This document shows positions 33,599 through 41,370 of a stretch of DNA of 64,000 nucleotides, piece after piece. The position numbers and the translations under genes were made by a program. Each line of letters starts with the position of its first letter. Position 1 is the first letter of the stretch. The DNA lies in assembly GCF_007595705.1 (NCBI RefSeq), contig NZ_NISY01000010.1:124001-188000 (forward strand). The letters are read 5' to 3'. Under the pieces are notes generated by a model that was not told where the DNA came from, made no database searches, and saw only the letters and a program-made list of their open reading frames with translations. Origin of the DNA: Streptomyces sp. SAJ15 (GTDB lineage Bacteria > Actinomycetota > Actinomycetes > Streptomycetales > Streptomycetaceae).

Positions 33599-33811
33599 AT
33601 GTCCTCACCGCGTCGCGCCTGTCCCGTGTGCACCCGTCAGATCGCGGTCGTCGGCGGGCGCTTCGCCCGCCACGATCCGCCCGGCCGGCGGAGCGGCCTC
33701 GACCTCGTCTCCTGCCCGGGCTCCCGACGGATCGCGCCGCTGCTGGCTGCGGAGCCGTCGCTGTTCCCGACGGACCAGCCGCCGACGACGGGCCAACAGG
33801 CGCTGTTCTGA
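33599..33811 (+). CDS. Small Cys/His protein, function unknown
   Basis: A 70-aa protein starting MSSPRRACPVCTRQIAVVGG. A CxxC pair at residues 8-11 plus His25 and Cys39 could bind zinc, as in small streptomycete zinc-finger-like proteins. No further domain is seen. Position on the same strand 66 nt after the lipoprotein gene gives no functional hint. Coding support is moderate: it has plausible codon use and a family-like N-terminus but no strong ribosome binding site. Confidence 0.55.
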   Translation: MSSPRRACPVCTRQIAVVGGRFARHDPPGRRSGLDLVSCPGSRRIAPLLAAEPSLFPTDQPPTTGQQALF

Positions 33812-33872
33812 GCGGTGCGGCGCCGGTGCGGCGCGCGCGTCGCCGCGTGCCCGCCGCGTGGCGCGCCGCGGC

Positions 33873-34739
33873 TCAGCTCCGCTTGAGCACCTCGAAGATG
33901 CTGCTGAAGCCGTGCTCCCCGAAGCCCCGGTCGAGGGCGCGGTCCGCGTCGGCCTTGACCGCGTCCAGCCCGGTCATGTCGATGCCCTTGGCGCGTCCGG
34001 CGTGCAGGACGTGCTCGATGCCCGCGGTCATCATCGCCAGGTTGGCCTCGCCGCCCGGGTAGGTGCCCTCGGCGATCTCGGCGCCGGTGCCCGCGATGAT
34101 CGGGGGCATGATGGTGATGATCTCGCTCAGGAACGGCGCGAAGTCGGTCGCCCCCACGCCCTCCGCGTCCACCATGGCGAAGGAGCGCAGCACTCCGCCG
34201 TAGGTCGAGTAGAACAGGTTGAGCATCGCCAGGTCGTAGACGGCGGCGGTCCCGGCGTCGGCGCCGAGGTAGGGCACGTGGCCCGCCAGCGCCTTCAGGG
34301 TCTCCTGATGCGCCTCGTGGGCGGGGTGCGAGCCGCTGAACAGGATCAGCGCCTCCGGCCGGCCGACCACCGGGGTGGGCACCATGATCGCGCCGTCGAG
34401 GTAGTCGATGCCGTGGCCCGTCGCCCATTCGGCGGCCTTGCGCGCACGCTCCGGGGTGTCGGAGGTCAGGTTGACCAGCACCCGACCGGCGAGGGCGTCG
34501 GCGAGCGGTTCGAGGAGCGCGTCGCTGGCGTCGTAGTCGAGGAGACAGACGATCACCAGCGGGCTCGCCGTGACGGCCTCCCTGACGTCGGCGGCGCGGC
34601 GCGCGCCCCTGGCCACCAGCTCCGCGTCCTTGCCCGGCGAGCGGTTCCACACGGTGGTGGGGTGGCCCGACTCCAGCAGCGCGGTGGCCAGCGCCCGGCC
34701 CATCGCGCCCAGACCGAGGACCGTGACAGGTGTGCTCAT
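33873..34739 (-). CDS. Imine-reductase-like NAD(P)-dependent oxidoreductase
   Basis: A 288-aa Rossmann protein of the beta-hydroxyacid dehydrogenase superfamily. It has GLGAMG (residues 9-14) and the NADP-binding VWNRSPGK. The GAIMVPTPVVGRP segment and the helix YDLAMLNLFYSTYGG with Asp169 match the imine-reductase branch, where an Asp at this position is typical of R-selective enzymes. Classical hydroxyisobutyrate dehydrogenases have Lys there. The natural substrate is unknown. ATG 34739 is the family start; the frame is open to 34817. Confidence 0.8.
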   Translation of the reverse strand: MSTPVTVLGLGAMGRALATALLESGHPTTVWNRSPGKDAELVARGARRAADVREAVTASPLVIVCLLDYDASDALLEPLADALAGRVLVNLTSDTPERARKAAEWATGHGIDYLDGAIMVPTPVVGRPEALILFSGSHPAHEAHQETLKALAGHVPYLGADAGTAAVYDLAMLNLFYSTYGGVLRSFAMVDAEGVGATDFAPFLSEIITIMPPIIAGTGAEIAEGTYPGGEANLAMMTAGIEHVLHAGRAKGIDMTGLDAVKADADRALDRGFGEHGFSSIFEVLKRS

Positions 34740-34862
34740 CTCTCTGCTCCCGTTTCGCTTCGCGACCCCGTCCGGGGGCGTCCTCACCAGAGTTGGCCGC
34801 GGCGCCGAGATGATCAAGTACGCACAAAAAGGTGCGTCCTGACCCGAAGGTAAGCGTGCAGG

Positions 34863-35006
34863 TCAGACGAGTCCGAGCTGAACGGCGAGCATCGCCACCA
34901 CCACCGTCAGGGTCCAGCCGGCGAGGTGCTCCAGCCGCCCGTCCGAGGGGCCGCCGGTGCGGGCGGGCAGGAAACGGCGGGCGTGGGGCGCTGCGATGTC
35001 GCTCAT
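34863..35006 (-). CDS. SCO1431-family small membrane protein (47 aa)
   Basis: A very short gene that standard length cut-offs miss. The 47-aa product begins MSDIAAPHARRF, has a TGGPSDG turn, and ends in a single membrane span of the form GWTLTVVVAMLAVQLGLV. The TGG...LEHL.GWTLTVVVAMLxxQLGL pattern is that of the streptomycete SCO1431 family of small membrane proteins of unknown role. It starts with ATG 35006, stops at TGA 34865-34863, and lies between the imine-reductase-like gene and the divergent amidase gene. Confidence 0.75.
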   Translation of the reverse strand: MSDIAAPHARRFLPARTGGPSDGRLEHLAGWTLTVVVAMLAVQLGLV

Positions 35007-35131
35007 GCGGTCAGGCTGCGTGGCCCATGGGTCCTCCGTAAAGAGGTCGAAGGCCCTATCGTGCGGAACGTGTGCGAACTCACGGACGGGGGTGGGTGTG
35101 TGGTGGCACGCGCGGGCAGGGGAGGCGGAAG

Positions 35132-36538
35132 GTGAGCGGTGGGCCGACCGGACTGGTCGGGCAGGTGGCGGCGCTGGCGGAGGGCGAGGTCTCGTCCCGC
35201 CGGCTGGTGGAGGAGGCGCTGCGGCGCATCGAGGCGACGCGGTCCACGCTCAACGCCTTCCGTCGGGTGCGCGCGGAGGCGGCGCTCGCGGAGGCCGACG
35301 CGGCCGATCGGCGGTTGGCCGCGGGGGAGCGGGGGCCGCTGCTGGGGGTGCCGATCGCGATCAAGGACGACACCGATCTCGCGGGGGAGCCGACCGCCTT
35401 CGGCTGCCTCGGCGACTTCCCGCCCGCCCCCGCCGACGCCCAGGCCGTACGGCGGCTGCGCGCGGCCGGGGCCGTGATCGTCGGCAAGACCAACACACCG
35501 GAGCTGGGGCAGTGGCCCTTCACCGAGGGCCCCGCCTTCGGCGCGACCCGCAACCCCTGGGACCTGGAGCACACCCCCGGCGGTTCCTCGGGCGGGGCGG
35601 CCGCCGCCGTGGCGGCCGGCCTGGTCCCCGCCGCGCTCGGCTCGGACGGGGCCGGTTCGATCCGCATCCCCGCCGCCTGGACCCATCTCATCGGCGTCAA
35701 GCCGCAGCGCGGCCGGATCTCCACCTGGCCGGACCCGGAGTCCTTCTACGGGATCACCTGCAACGGCCCCCTCGCCCGCACGGTCGCCGACGCCGCCCTG
35801 CTGCTGAGCGCCGCGGCCGGCAACCACCCCGACGATCCGTACCAGCCGCCGCGGGTCGACCCGGTCGGCGCCGTGAGCCGTGACCCCGGCCGGCTCCGCG
35901 TCGCCCTCTCCTTCAAGCCCGCCTTCACCGGGCTCCCGCCACGCCTCGACCCGGCCGTGCGCACCGCCGTGCTCCACCTGGCCGACCGGCTGGCCGCCCT
36001 CGGCCATGACATCGCCGAGGCCGACCCGCGCTACGGCCTGGTCGGCCCCACGCTCATCCCGCGCGGCTCGGCGGGCGTCCGCGACTGGGTGGCACGCACC
36101 CCCGACCCGACCCTCCTCGACCCGCGCACCCACACCGCGGCCCGCACCGGCCGACTCCTCGGCGGCCGCGCGCTGCGCCTCGCCCGCGCGGCCGAGGTCC
36201 CGCTGCGGCGGCGCGTCGGCGCCCTCTTCCGGCGCTTCGACGTGCTGCTGACCCCGACCACCGCCGTGCCGCCGCCCCGCGTCGGCTCGATGCTCGGCCT
36301 CTCCGGCTGGGACACCGACCGCACCATGATCCAGGCGTGCCCGTACGCCTGGCCCTGGAACGTCCTCGGCTGGCCGGGCGTCAACGTCCCCGCCGGCCTC
36401 ACCCCGGACCGGCTCCCGGTCGGCGCCCAACTCCTCGGCCCGGCCGACAGCGAACCCCTGCTCCTGTCGCTGGCCGCCCAACTGGAGGCGGACCAGCGCT
36501 GGGGCGACCTCTGGCCACCCGGCCACCCACCGGCCTGA
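35132..36538 (+). CDS. Amidase (amidase signature family)
   Basis: A 468-aa amidohydrolase of the Ser-cisSer-Lys family, which cleaves amide bonds in a range of small substrates. The catalytic Lys78 is in PIAIKDDTD, the Gly/Ser block GGSSGG holds Ser152-Ser153, and the nucleophile Ser176 lies in SDGAGSIRIPAA, where Ala replaces the usual Gly of DGGGS. The CNGPLARTVADAALLL block is also typical. It resembles streptomycete amidases rather than GatA, because no gatB or gatC is near. Start GTG 35132 follows GGGAGG. Confidence 0.88.
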   Translation: MSGGPTGLVGQVAALAEGEVSSRRLVEEALRRIEATRSTLNAFRRVRAEAALAEADAADRRLAAGERGPLLGVPIAIKDDTDLAGEPTAFGCLGDFPPAPADAQAVRRLRAAGAVIVGKTNTPELGQWPFTEGPAFGATRNPWDLEHTPGGSSGGAAAAVAAGLVPAALGSDGAGSIRIPAAWTHLIGVKPQRGRISTWPDPESFYGITCNGPLARTVADAALLLSAAAGNHPDDPYQPPRVDPVGAVSRDPGRLRVALSFKPAFTGLPPRLDPAVRTAVLHLADRLAALGHDIAEADPRYGLVGPTLIPRGSAGVRDWVARTPDPTLLDPRTHTAARTGRLLGGRALRLARAAEVPLRRRVGALFRRFDVLLTPTTAVPPPRVGSMLGLSGWDTDRTMIQACPYAWPWNVLGWPGVNVPAGLTPDRLPVGAQLLGPADSEPLLLSLAAQLEADQRWGDLWPPGHPPA

Positions 36539-36589
36539 GCCCCGACGGGTCGGGGCCCGGGTGTCGGCCCGGCCCGGCGGCTGGCTCGC

Positions 36590-37378
36590 TCACGGCGCCA
36601 GGATGTCCAGCTCCGCCATCGCCCCCACCGTGATCTCACGGGTCAACCGCTCCGCGGCCGCCGCGTCGCGGGCGCGCACCGCCTCGGCCACCCGCACATG
36701 CAAGGTGACCGCCGCCGGGTCCGGATCGGTGAACATCACCTGGTGTTCGGTGCGCCCCGTCAGCACCTCGGCGACCACATCGCCGAGCCGGGCGAACATC
36801 TCGTTGCCCGACGCCCGGAGGATCACCCGGTGGAAGGCGATGTCGTGCACCAGATAGCCCTCAAGCTGCTGACCCCGTGAGGTGGCGACCATGCCGAGGG
36901 CGTGGCCGGTCAGCTCGGCGCACTGCTCGGGGGTGGCCAGTTCGGCGGCGAGCGCGGCGGCGGCCGGTTCCACGGCGGAGCGCAGAGCGGTGAGCGAGCG
37001 CAGCTGTCGTGGACGGTCGGCGCCCGCCAGCCGCCAGCGGATGACCTGCGGGTCGAAGACGTTCCACTCCTCGGTGGGGCGCACCGTCACCCCGACCCGG
37101 CGCCGCGACTCCACCAGATGCATGGACTCCAGGACGCGCACGGCCTCCCGCACCACGGTCCGGGACACGTCGAACCGCTGCTCCAACTCGTCCGTGCGCA
37201 GCACCGTGCCCGGTGGGTAGTCGCCGGCCGTGATCGCTGGCCCCAGGGAGTCCAGCACCCGTGCGTGCAGGCCCCCGGCGTGTGGCCCCCGCCCCCCGGC
37301 GTGTGGCCCCCGCCCCCCAGCGTGTTGCCCCCGCCCCCCACCCTCGTTGTCCATAGCCAGCAGCCTACGCGTCGCCAT
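36590..37378 (-). CDS. FadR-type GntR regulator (FCD domain), probable gluconate repressor
   Basis: A 262-aa transcription regulator. The N-terminal winged helix (from RVLDSLGPAITAGDYPPGTV through LEQRFDVSRTVVREAVRVLE) is followed by a FadR C-terminal ligand domain with metal-binding His (LVHDIAFHRVILRASGN, LHVRVAEAV). The first 35 residues contain seven-residue repeats (GRGPHAG) coded by near-identical DNA units at about 37263-37340. The gene is divergent from the gluconate kinase and permease genes, so gluconate or its phosphate is the probable ligand. ATG 37378 has GGAG close upstream; ATG 37354 is an alternative. Confidence 0.85.
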   Translation of the reverse strand: MATRRLLAMDNEGGGRGQHAGGRGPHAGGRGPHAGGLHARVLDSLGPAITAGDYPPGTVLRTDELEQRFDVSRTVVREAVRVLESMHLVESRRRVGVTVRPTEEWNVFDPQVIRWRLAGADRPRQLRSLTALRSAVEPAAAALAAELATPEQCAELTGHALGMVATSRGQQLEGYLVHDIAFHRVILRASGNEMFARLGDVVAEVLTGRTEHQVMFTDPDPAAVTLHVRVAEAVRARDAAAAERLTREITVGAMAELDILAP

Positions 37379-37420
37379 CCCGCTCCAATTAAGTATGACT
37401 TTTACATCACGACCTCTTGA

Positions 37421-37431
37421 ATACGTCGTAT
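37421..37431. promoter_or_regulatory. Operator-like palindrome in the gntR-gntK intergenic region
   Basis: A perfect 5-1-5 inverted repeat, ATACG T CGTAT, lies midway between the divergent regulator and kinase genes, inside the AT-richest stretch of this intergenic region. It suits binding by the FadR/GntR-type regulator. Confidence 0.5.
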
Positions 37432-37503
37432 CAGTGAGGTTGAGTGTGCCGCGGCGCTGCGGTCGACGACGACGGCAGTCGAGAAGAACAGCGAGGTATC
37501 CCG

Positions 37504-38013
37504 ATGCGAGCCACCCCCAGGGTCGTCGTGGTCATGGGCGTGTCCGGCACCGGCAAGACCACGGTCGGCACGCTGCTGGCCGAGGCGTTGGGCGTCCCGT
37601 ACGCCGAGGCCGACGACTTCCACTCGTCGGCCAACATCGCCAAGATGTCGGCCGGCGTTCCGCTGGACGACGAGGACCGGGCCCCCTGGCTGGACGCCAT
37701 CGGAGCCTGGGCGCACGAGCACAGCGGACCCGGCGCGCACGGCGGGGTCGTCAGCTGCTCGGCGCTCAAGCGCGCCTACCGGGACCGGCTGCGCCAGGCC
37801 GCGCCCGACCTGTTCTTCGTCCATCTCACCGGCGACCACGATCTGATCGCCGAGCGGATGGCGGCCCGCCAGGGCCACTTCATGACCGCCAAGCTGCTGG
37901 ACTCGCAGTTCGCGACCCTCGAACCGCTCCAGCCGGACGAGCCCGGCATCGCGCTCGACATCACCCCGGACCCGGCGGTCATCACCGGACAAGCCCTCGC
38001 GGCGCTGCGCTGA
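37504..38013 (+). CDS. gntK: Gluconokinase
   Basis: A 169-aa P-loop kinase that phosphorylates gluconate to 6-phosphogluconate for the pentose phosphate route. Walker A is GVSGTGKTT (residues ~12-20), followed by EADDFHSSANIAKMSAGVPL and the gluconokinase blocks DDEDRAPWLDAI, VSCSALKRAYRDRLR and GHFMTAKLLDSQFATLE. The length is normal. ATG 37504 follows GAGG. It lies 37 nt before the permease gene and is divergent from the regulator. Confidence 0.95.
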   Translation: MRATPRVVVVMGVSGTGKTTVGTLLAEALGVPYAEADDFHSSANIAKMSAGVPLDDEDRAPWLDAIGAWAHEHSGPGAHGGVVSCSALKRAYRDRLRQAAPDLFFVHLTGDHDLIAERMAARQGHFMTAKLLDSQFATLEPLQPDEPGIALDITPDPAVITGQALAALR

Positions 38014-38050
38014 AGGCAAGGCGTCGCCCGCACTCCCCTAGGGAACCGCC

Positions 38051-39448
38051 GTGACACATCTCAGAGTCGAGATGCTGGCCGCGACCCCCGTCGAACCGAT
38101 CACCTCGGCAGGTCACGCACAGCTGGGCATCGCCGTCCTCACCGGCATCGCCGTCCTCGTCGTCCTCATCACCAAGTTCAAGCTCCACGCCTTCCTGTCG
38201 CTGACCATCGGCTCGCTGGTGCTCGGCGCCGTCGCGGGCGCCCCGCTGGACAAGGCGATATCCAGCTTCACCACCGGTCTGGGCGCCACCGTCGCGGGCG
38301 TCGGCGTCCTGATCGCGCTGGGCGCCATCCTGGGCAAGCTGCTGGCGGACTCCGGCGGCGCCGACCAGATCGTCGACACGATCCTGGCGAAGGCGAGCGA
38401 GCGCTCGATGCCCTGGGCGATGGCGTTCATCGCCGGGCTGATCGGGCTGCCGCTGTTCTTCGAGGTCGGGATCGTGCTGCTGATCCCGGTGGTGCTGCTG
38501 GTCGCCCAGCGCGGCGGCTTCTCCCTGATGCGCATCGGCATACCGGCGCTGGCCGGCCTGTCCGCGATGCACGGCCTGGTGCCGCCGCACCCCGGTCCGC
38601 TGGTCGCCATCGACGCGGTCGGCGCCAACCTGGGCGTGACGCTGGCGCTCGGCGTGCTGGTCGCGGTGCCGACCGCGGTCATCGCGGGCCCGCTCTTCTC
38701 CCGCTACGCGGCCCGCTGGGTGGACATCACCCCGCCCGAGAACATGATCCCCAAGCGCCCCTCGGAGGACCTGGACCGCCGCCCGAGCTTCGCCGCCACG
38801 GTCTGCACCGTGCTGCTGCCCGTGGTCCTGATGCTGCTCAAGGCGCTGGTGGACATCGTCGTCGACGACCCGGACAACCACCTCCAGCGCGTCACCGACA
38901 TCATCGGCGCCCCGCTGATCGCCCTGCTGGCGGCGGTCCTGGTCGGCCTGTTCACGCTCGGCCGCGCGGCGGGCTTCGGCCGGGACCGGCTGGCCTCGAC
39001 GGTCGAGAGGTCGCTCGCCCCGATCGCCGGGATCCTGCTGATCGTCGGCGCCGGCGGCGGCTTCAAGCAGACCCTCATCGACATCGGCGTCGGCCAGATG
39101 ATCCTCGACCTCTCCGAGGACTGGAACGTCTCCGCGCTCTTCCTGGCCTGGCTCATCGCCGTCGGCATCCGGCTGGCCACCGGCTCCGCGACGGTGGCCA
39201 CCATCTCGGCCGCCGGCCTGGTCGCCCCGCTCGCCGCCGACATGAGCACGACCCACACCGCGCTGCTGGTGCTGGCCATCGGCGCCGGGTCCCTCTTCTT
39301 CAGCCATGTCAACGACGCCGGGTTCTGGCTGGTGAAGGAGTACTTCGGGATGAGCGTCGGGCAGACGGTGAAGACCTGGTCCGTGATGGAGACGATCATC
39401 TCGGTGGTCTCCCTGGTCTTCGTGCTGCTGCTGTCGCTGGTTCTCTAG
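38051..39448 (+). CDS. gntP: Gluconate:H+ symporter (GntP family)
   Basis: A 465-aa permease with about 12 hydrophobic spans. The GntP-family marks include GLPLFFEVGIVLLIPVV, SAMHGLVPPHPGPLVA, RLATGSATVATISAAGL and SHVNDAGFWLVKEYFGMS. It imports gluconate by proton symport for the neighbouring kinase. GTG 38051 starts the frame; ATG 38072 is possible. It ends 28 nt before the convergent monooxygenase remnant. Confidence 0.94.
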   Translation: MTHLRVEMLAATPVEPITSAGHAQLGIAVLTGIAVLVVLITKFKLHAFLSLTIGSLVLGAVAGAPLDKAISSFTTGLGATVAGVGVLIALGAILGKLLADSGGADQIVDTILAKASERSMPWAMAFIAGLIGLPLFFEVGIVLLIPVVLLVAQRGGFSLMRIGIPALAGLSAMHGLVPPHPGPLVAIDAVGANLGVTLALGVLVAVPTAVIAGPLFSRYAARWVDITPPENMIPKRPSEDLDRRPSFAATVCTVLLPVVLMLLKALVDIVVDDPDNHLQRVTDIIGAPLIALLAAVLVGLFTLGRAAGFGRDRLASTVERSLAPIAGILLIVGAGGGFKQTLIDIGVGQMILDLSEDWNVSALFLAWLIAVGIRLATGSATVATISAAGLVAPLAADMSTTHTALLVLAIGAGSLFFSHVNDAGFWLVKEYFGMSVGQTVKTWSVMETIISVVSLVFVLLLSLVL

Positions 39449-39476
39449 CGGCGTCACCGAAGCCCGGCGGTGGCGA

Positions 39477-40136
39477 CTACCCGAGTGAGGCCAGCCACTC
39501 CCGGAGCTCCCGCGCCGCGTCCGGCCCGTCCGCGGCGAAGCCGACGTAGCCGTCCGGCCGGACCAGGAACAGCCCCCGCTCGCCGTAGCCGTCGCGGATG
39601 TGGCCCCCGGTGTCGAGCAGGTCGGCGGACGGGCCCCCGATCCGGCAGGTGCGCACGAACTCCTGCTCCAGACGTGGGGGTTCGAGGTCCCCGCCGAGGG
39701 CCAGCAGGGTGAAGTGGGGGCCGCGGAAGGCGTCGAAGAGGCGGTACGGGCTGCCGTCGCGGCGGGCACAGGGCGCGTCGGGGGCGCGGTCGCCCGCCTG
39801 GAGCGCCGGTTCCACCGGATGCGTACGGCGCTCCGCCGCCAGCGGGCCGCCCCGGTAGTTCAGGCCCAACTGGTGCACCTCCGCGGTGCGCTGGGAGCTG
39901 GTGTCCGAGCCGGCGCCCCTGCCCACCATGGCCGCGCGGTGGATGCGGGTGGAGATGCCGAGCACGCCGGCGGCGATCGGGAGGCGCTCCTCCTCGTAGG
40001 TGTCGAGGAGCGCGGGGCGCGCCCCGAGGCGGAGCACCTGGCCGAGCTTCCAGCCGAGGCGCGCTTCGAGGAGGGCCTGCGGGCGATCGTCGCGGGCGTG
40101 GAGGCGACGCTGCTGCCCGGCTGAGCGCACGCGCAC
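39477..40136 (-). pseudogene. C-terminal remnant of a FAD-dependent aromatic monooxygenase
   Basis: The frame codes for only the C-terminal part of a PheA/RdmE-type flavin monooxygenase. It picks up at LGWKLGQVLRLGARPALLDTYEEERLPIAAGVL, which normally lies after the GD...P FAD block, and runs to a thioredoxin-like tail (FVRPDGYVGF-like). The whole N-terminal FAD/NADPH region (~300 residues with GxGxxG and GD motifs) is absent upstream, where the acyltransferase gene begins. About the first 30 residues before LGWK are unrelated. This is a truncated gene, probably with no activity. Confidence 0.75.
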
Positions 40137-40164
40137 CGCGTCGCCCCGCGCTCGACGCGGCCGG

Positions 40165-41370
40165 TCACGGCCGCCGGGCGGCGCCCTTCACCCGGTCTTC
40201 CGGGGCCGTCGGCCGCGCCGGGGCGAGCGACCGCTTGAGCAGCGGGGTGAGCGGCTGTTCCACGAAGCGGTAGAGCAGCCAGGCCAGGCACAGCATCAGG
40301 GCGATGGTGAGCGCGAAGGTCGCGTGCGAGTCCACGCCGAGCTCGCGGTGGAGCAGCTCCACCGTGACCCAGCCCAGGTGCTCGTGGACCAGGTAGAAGG
40401 GGTAGGTGAGGGCGCCCGCGACGGTGAGCCAGCGCCAGTTCGCCCATGCGAGGCGCCCCATGGCGATCAGGGCGACGGCCAGATAGCCGACGGCGACGAC
40501 GGCGATGATGCCCAGCGGCTCGCGGTAGGAGAAGAAGTTCGGGTTGGGCGCGTGCCACAGCTCGGCCACCGCGTAGTGCTGACCGAGCAGAAAGCTGGTG
40601 GCGACGATTCCCCAGGCCAGGACGGAGTGGCCGAAGCGGTGCACCAGGTACAGCCCGATGCCGCCGATGAAGTACGGGGCGTACTCGGGCATCAGGACCA
40701 CGTCCAGCAGCGGCTGGTCGGCGGCGTCCGCCATGGCCGCGGCCAGGGTCCACACGGCGCAGAAGAGCACCACGCGATGGCGGCTGGCGCCGGGCAGCAC
40801 CACGAAGAGCGCGAAGAGGGCGTAGAACCGCAGCTCGGCCCAGAGGGTCCAGCACACCCCGAGCACCCGGTCGGCGCCGAGCGGCTGTTGGAGCATGGTG
40901 AGGTTCACCAGCGTGTCGCTGGCGGAGACCGTGGCGTAGGCGACCGCGGGCAGCGCGAAGACGGCGGTGACGATGAGGATCGCGGCCCAGTAGGCGGGGA
41001 AGAGCCGGGAGACCCGGGAGGCGAAGAACGAGCGCAGCGGCCGCCCCCAGCCGCTCATGCAGATCACGAAACCGCTGATGACGAAGAAGATCTGGACGCC
41101 CAGACAGCCGTAGGCGAAGAGGCTGGAGGCGGTGGGGAACTGCTCCCGCGGCGAGCTGCCCCAGGCGTGGCTGATCTCGCCGCCCCGGCCGCCGTAGTGA
41201 TAGGCGGCGACCATCAGGGCGGCGAGCAGCCGCAGTCCGTCAAGAGCGCGGAGTCGTGCGGGGGGCGCGCCTTGCTTGTCGCGCGCCCCCGGTCGTATCT
41301 CCGGTTCTCGCTGGTCGGGCGTTCCCGGGACCGAGGGGGAAGCCGGGAGTGTGGTGCTCGGAGCTGTCAT
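40165..41370 (-). CDS. Membrane acyltransferase (acyltransferase 3 family)
   Basis: A 401-aa protein with ~10 membrane spans and the acyltransferase-3 (OafA/YrhL) motifs: LRALDGLRLLAALMVAAYHY (with catalytic His), GCLGVQIFFVISGFVI, SRVSRLFPAYW and LTYPFYLVHEHLGW. The family O-acetylates cell-surface sugars. Its start overlaps the polysialyltransferase-like gene by 4 nt, so it is the last gene of the minus-strand arm of the nonulosonate cluster and may decorate the polymer. Confidence 0.88.
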   Translation of the reverse strand: MTAPSTTLPASPSVPGTPDQREPEIRPGARDKQGAPPARLRALDGLRLLAALMVAAYHYGGRGGEISHAWGSSPREQFPTASSLFAYGCLGVQIFFVISGFVICMSGWGRPLRSFFASRVSRLFPAYWAAILIVTAVFALPAVAYATVSASDTLVNLTMLQQPLGADRVLGVCWTLWAELRFYALFALFVVLPGASRHRVVLFCAVWTLAAAMADAADQPLLDVVLMPEYAPYFIGGIGLYLVHRFGHSVLAWGIVATSFLLGQHYAVAELWHAPNPNFFSYREPLGIIAVVAVGYLAVALIAMGRLAWANWRWLTVAGALTYPFYLVHEHLGWVTVELLHRELGVDSHATFALTIALMLCLAWLLYRFVEQPLTPLLKRSLAPARPTAPEDRVKGAARRP

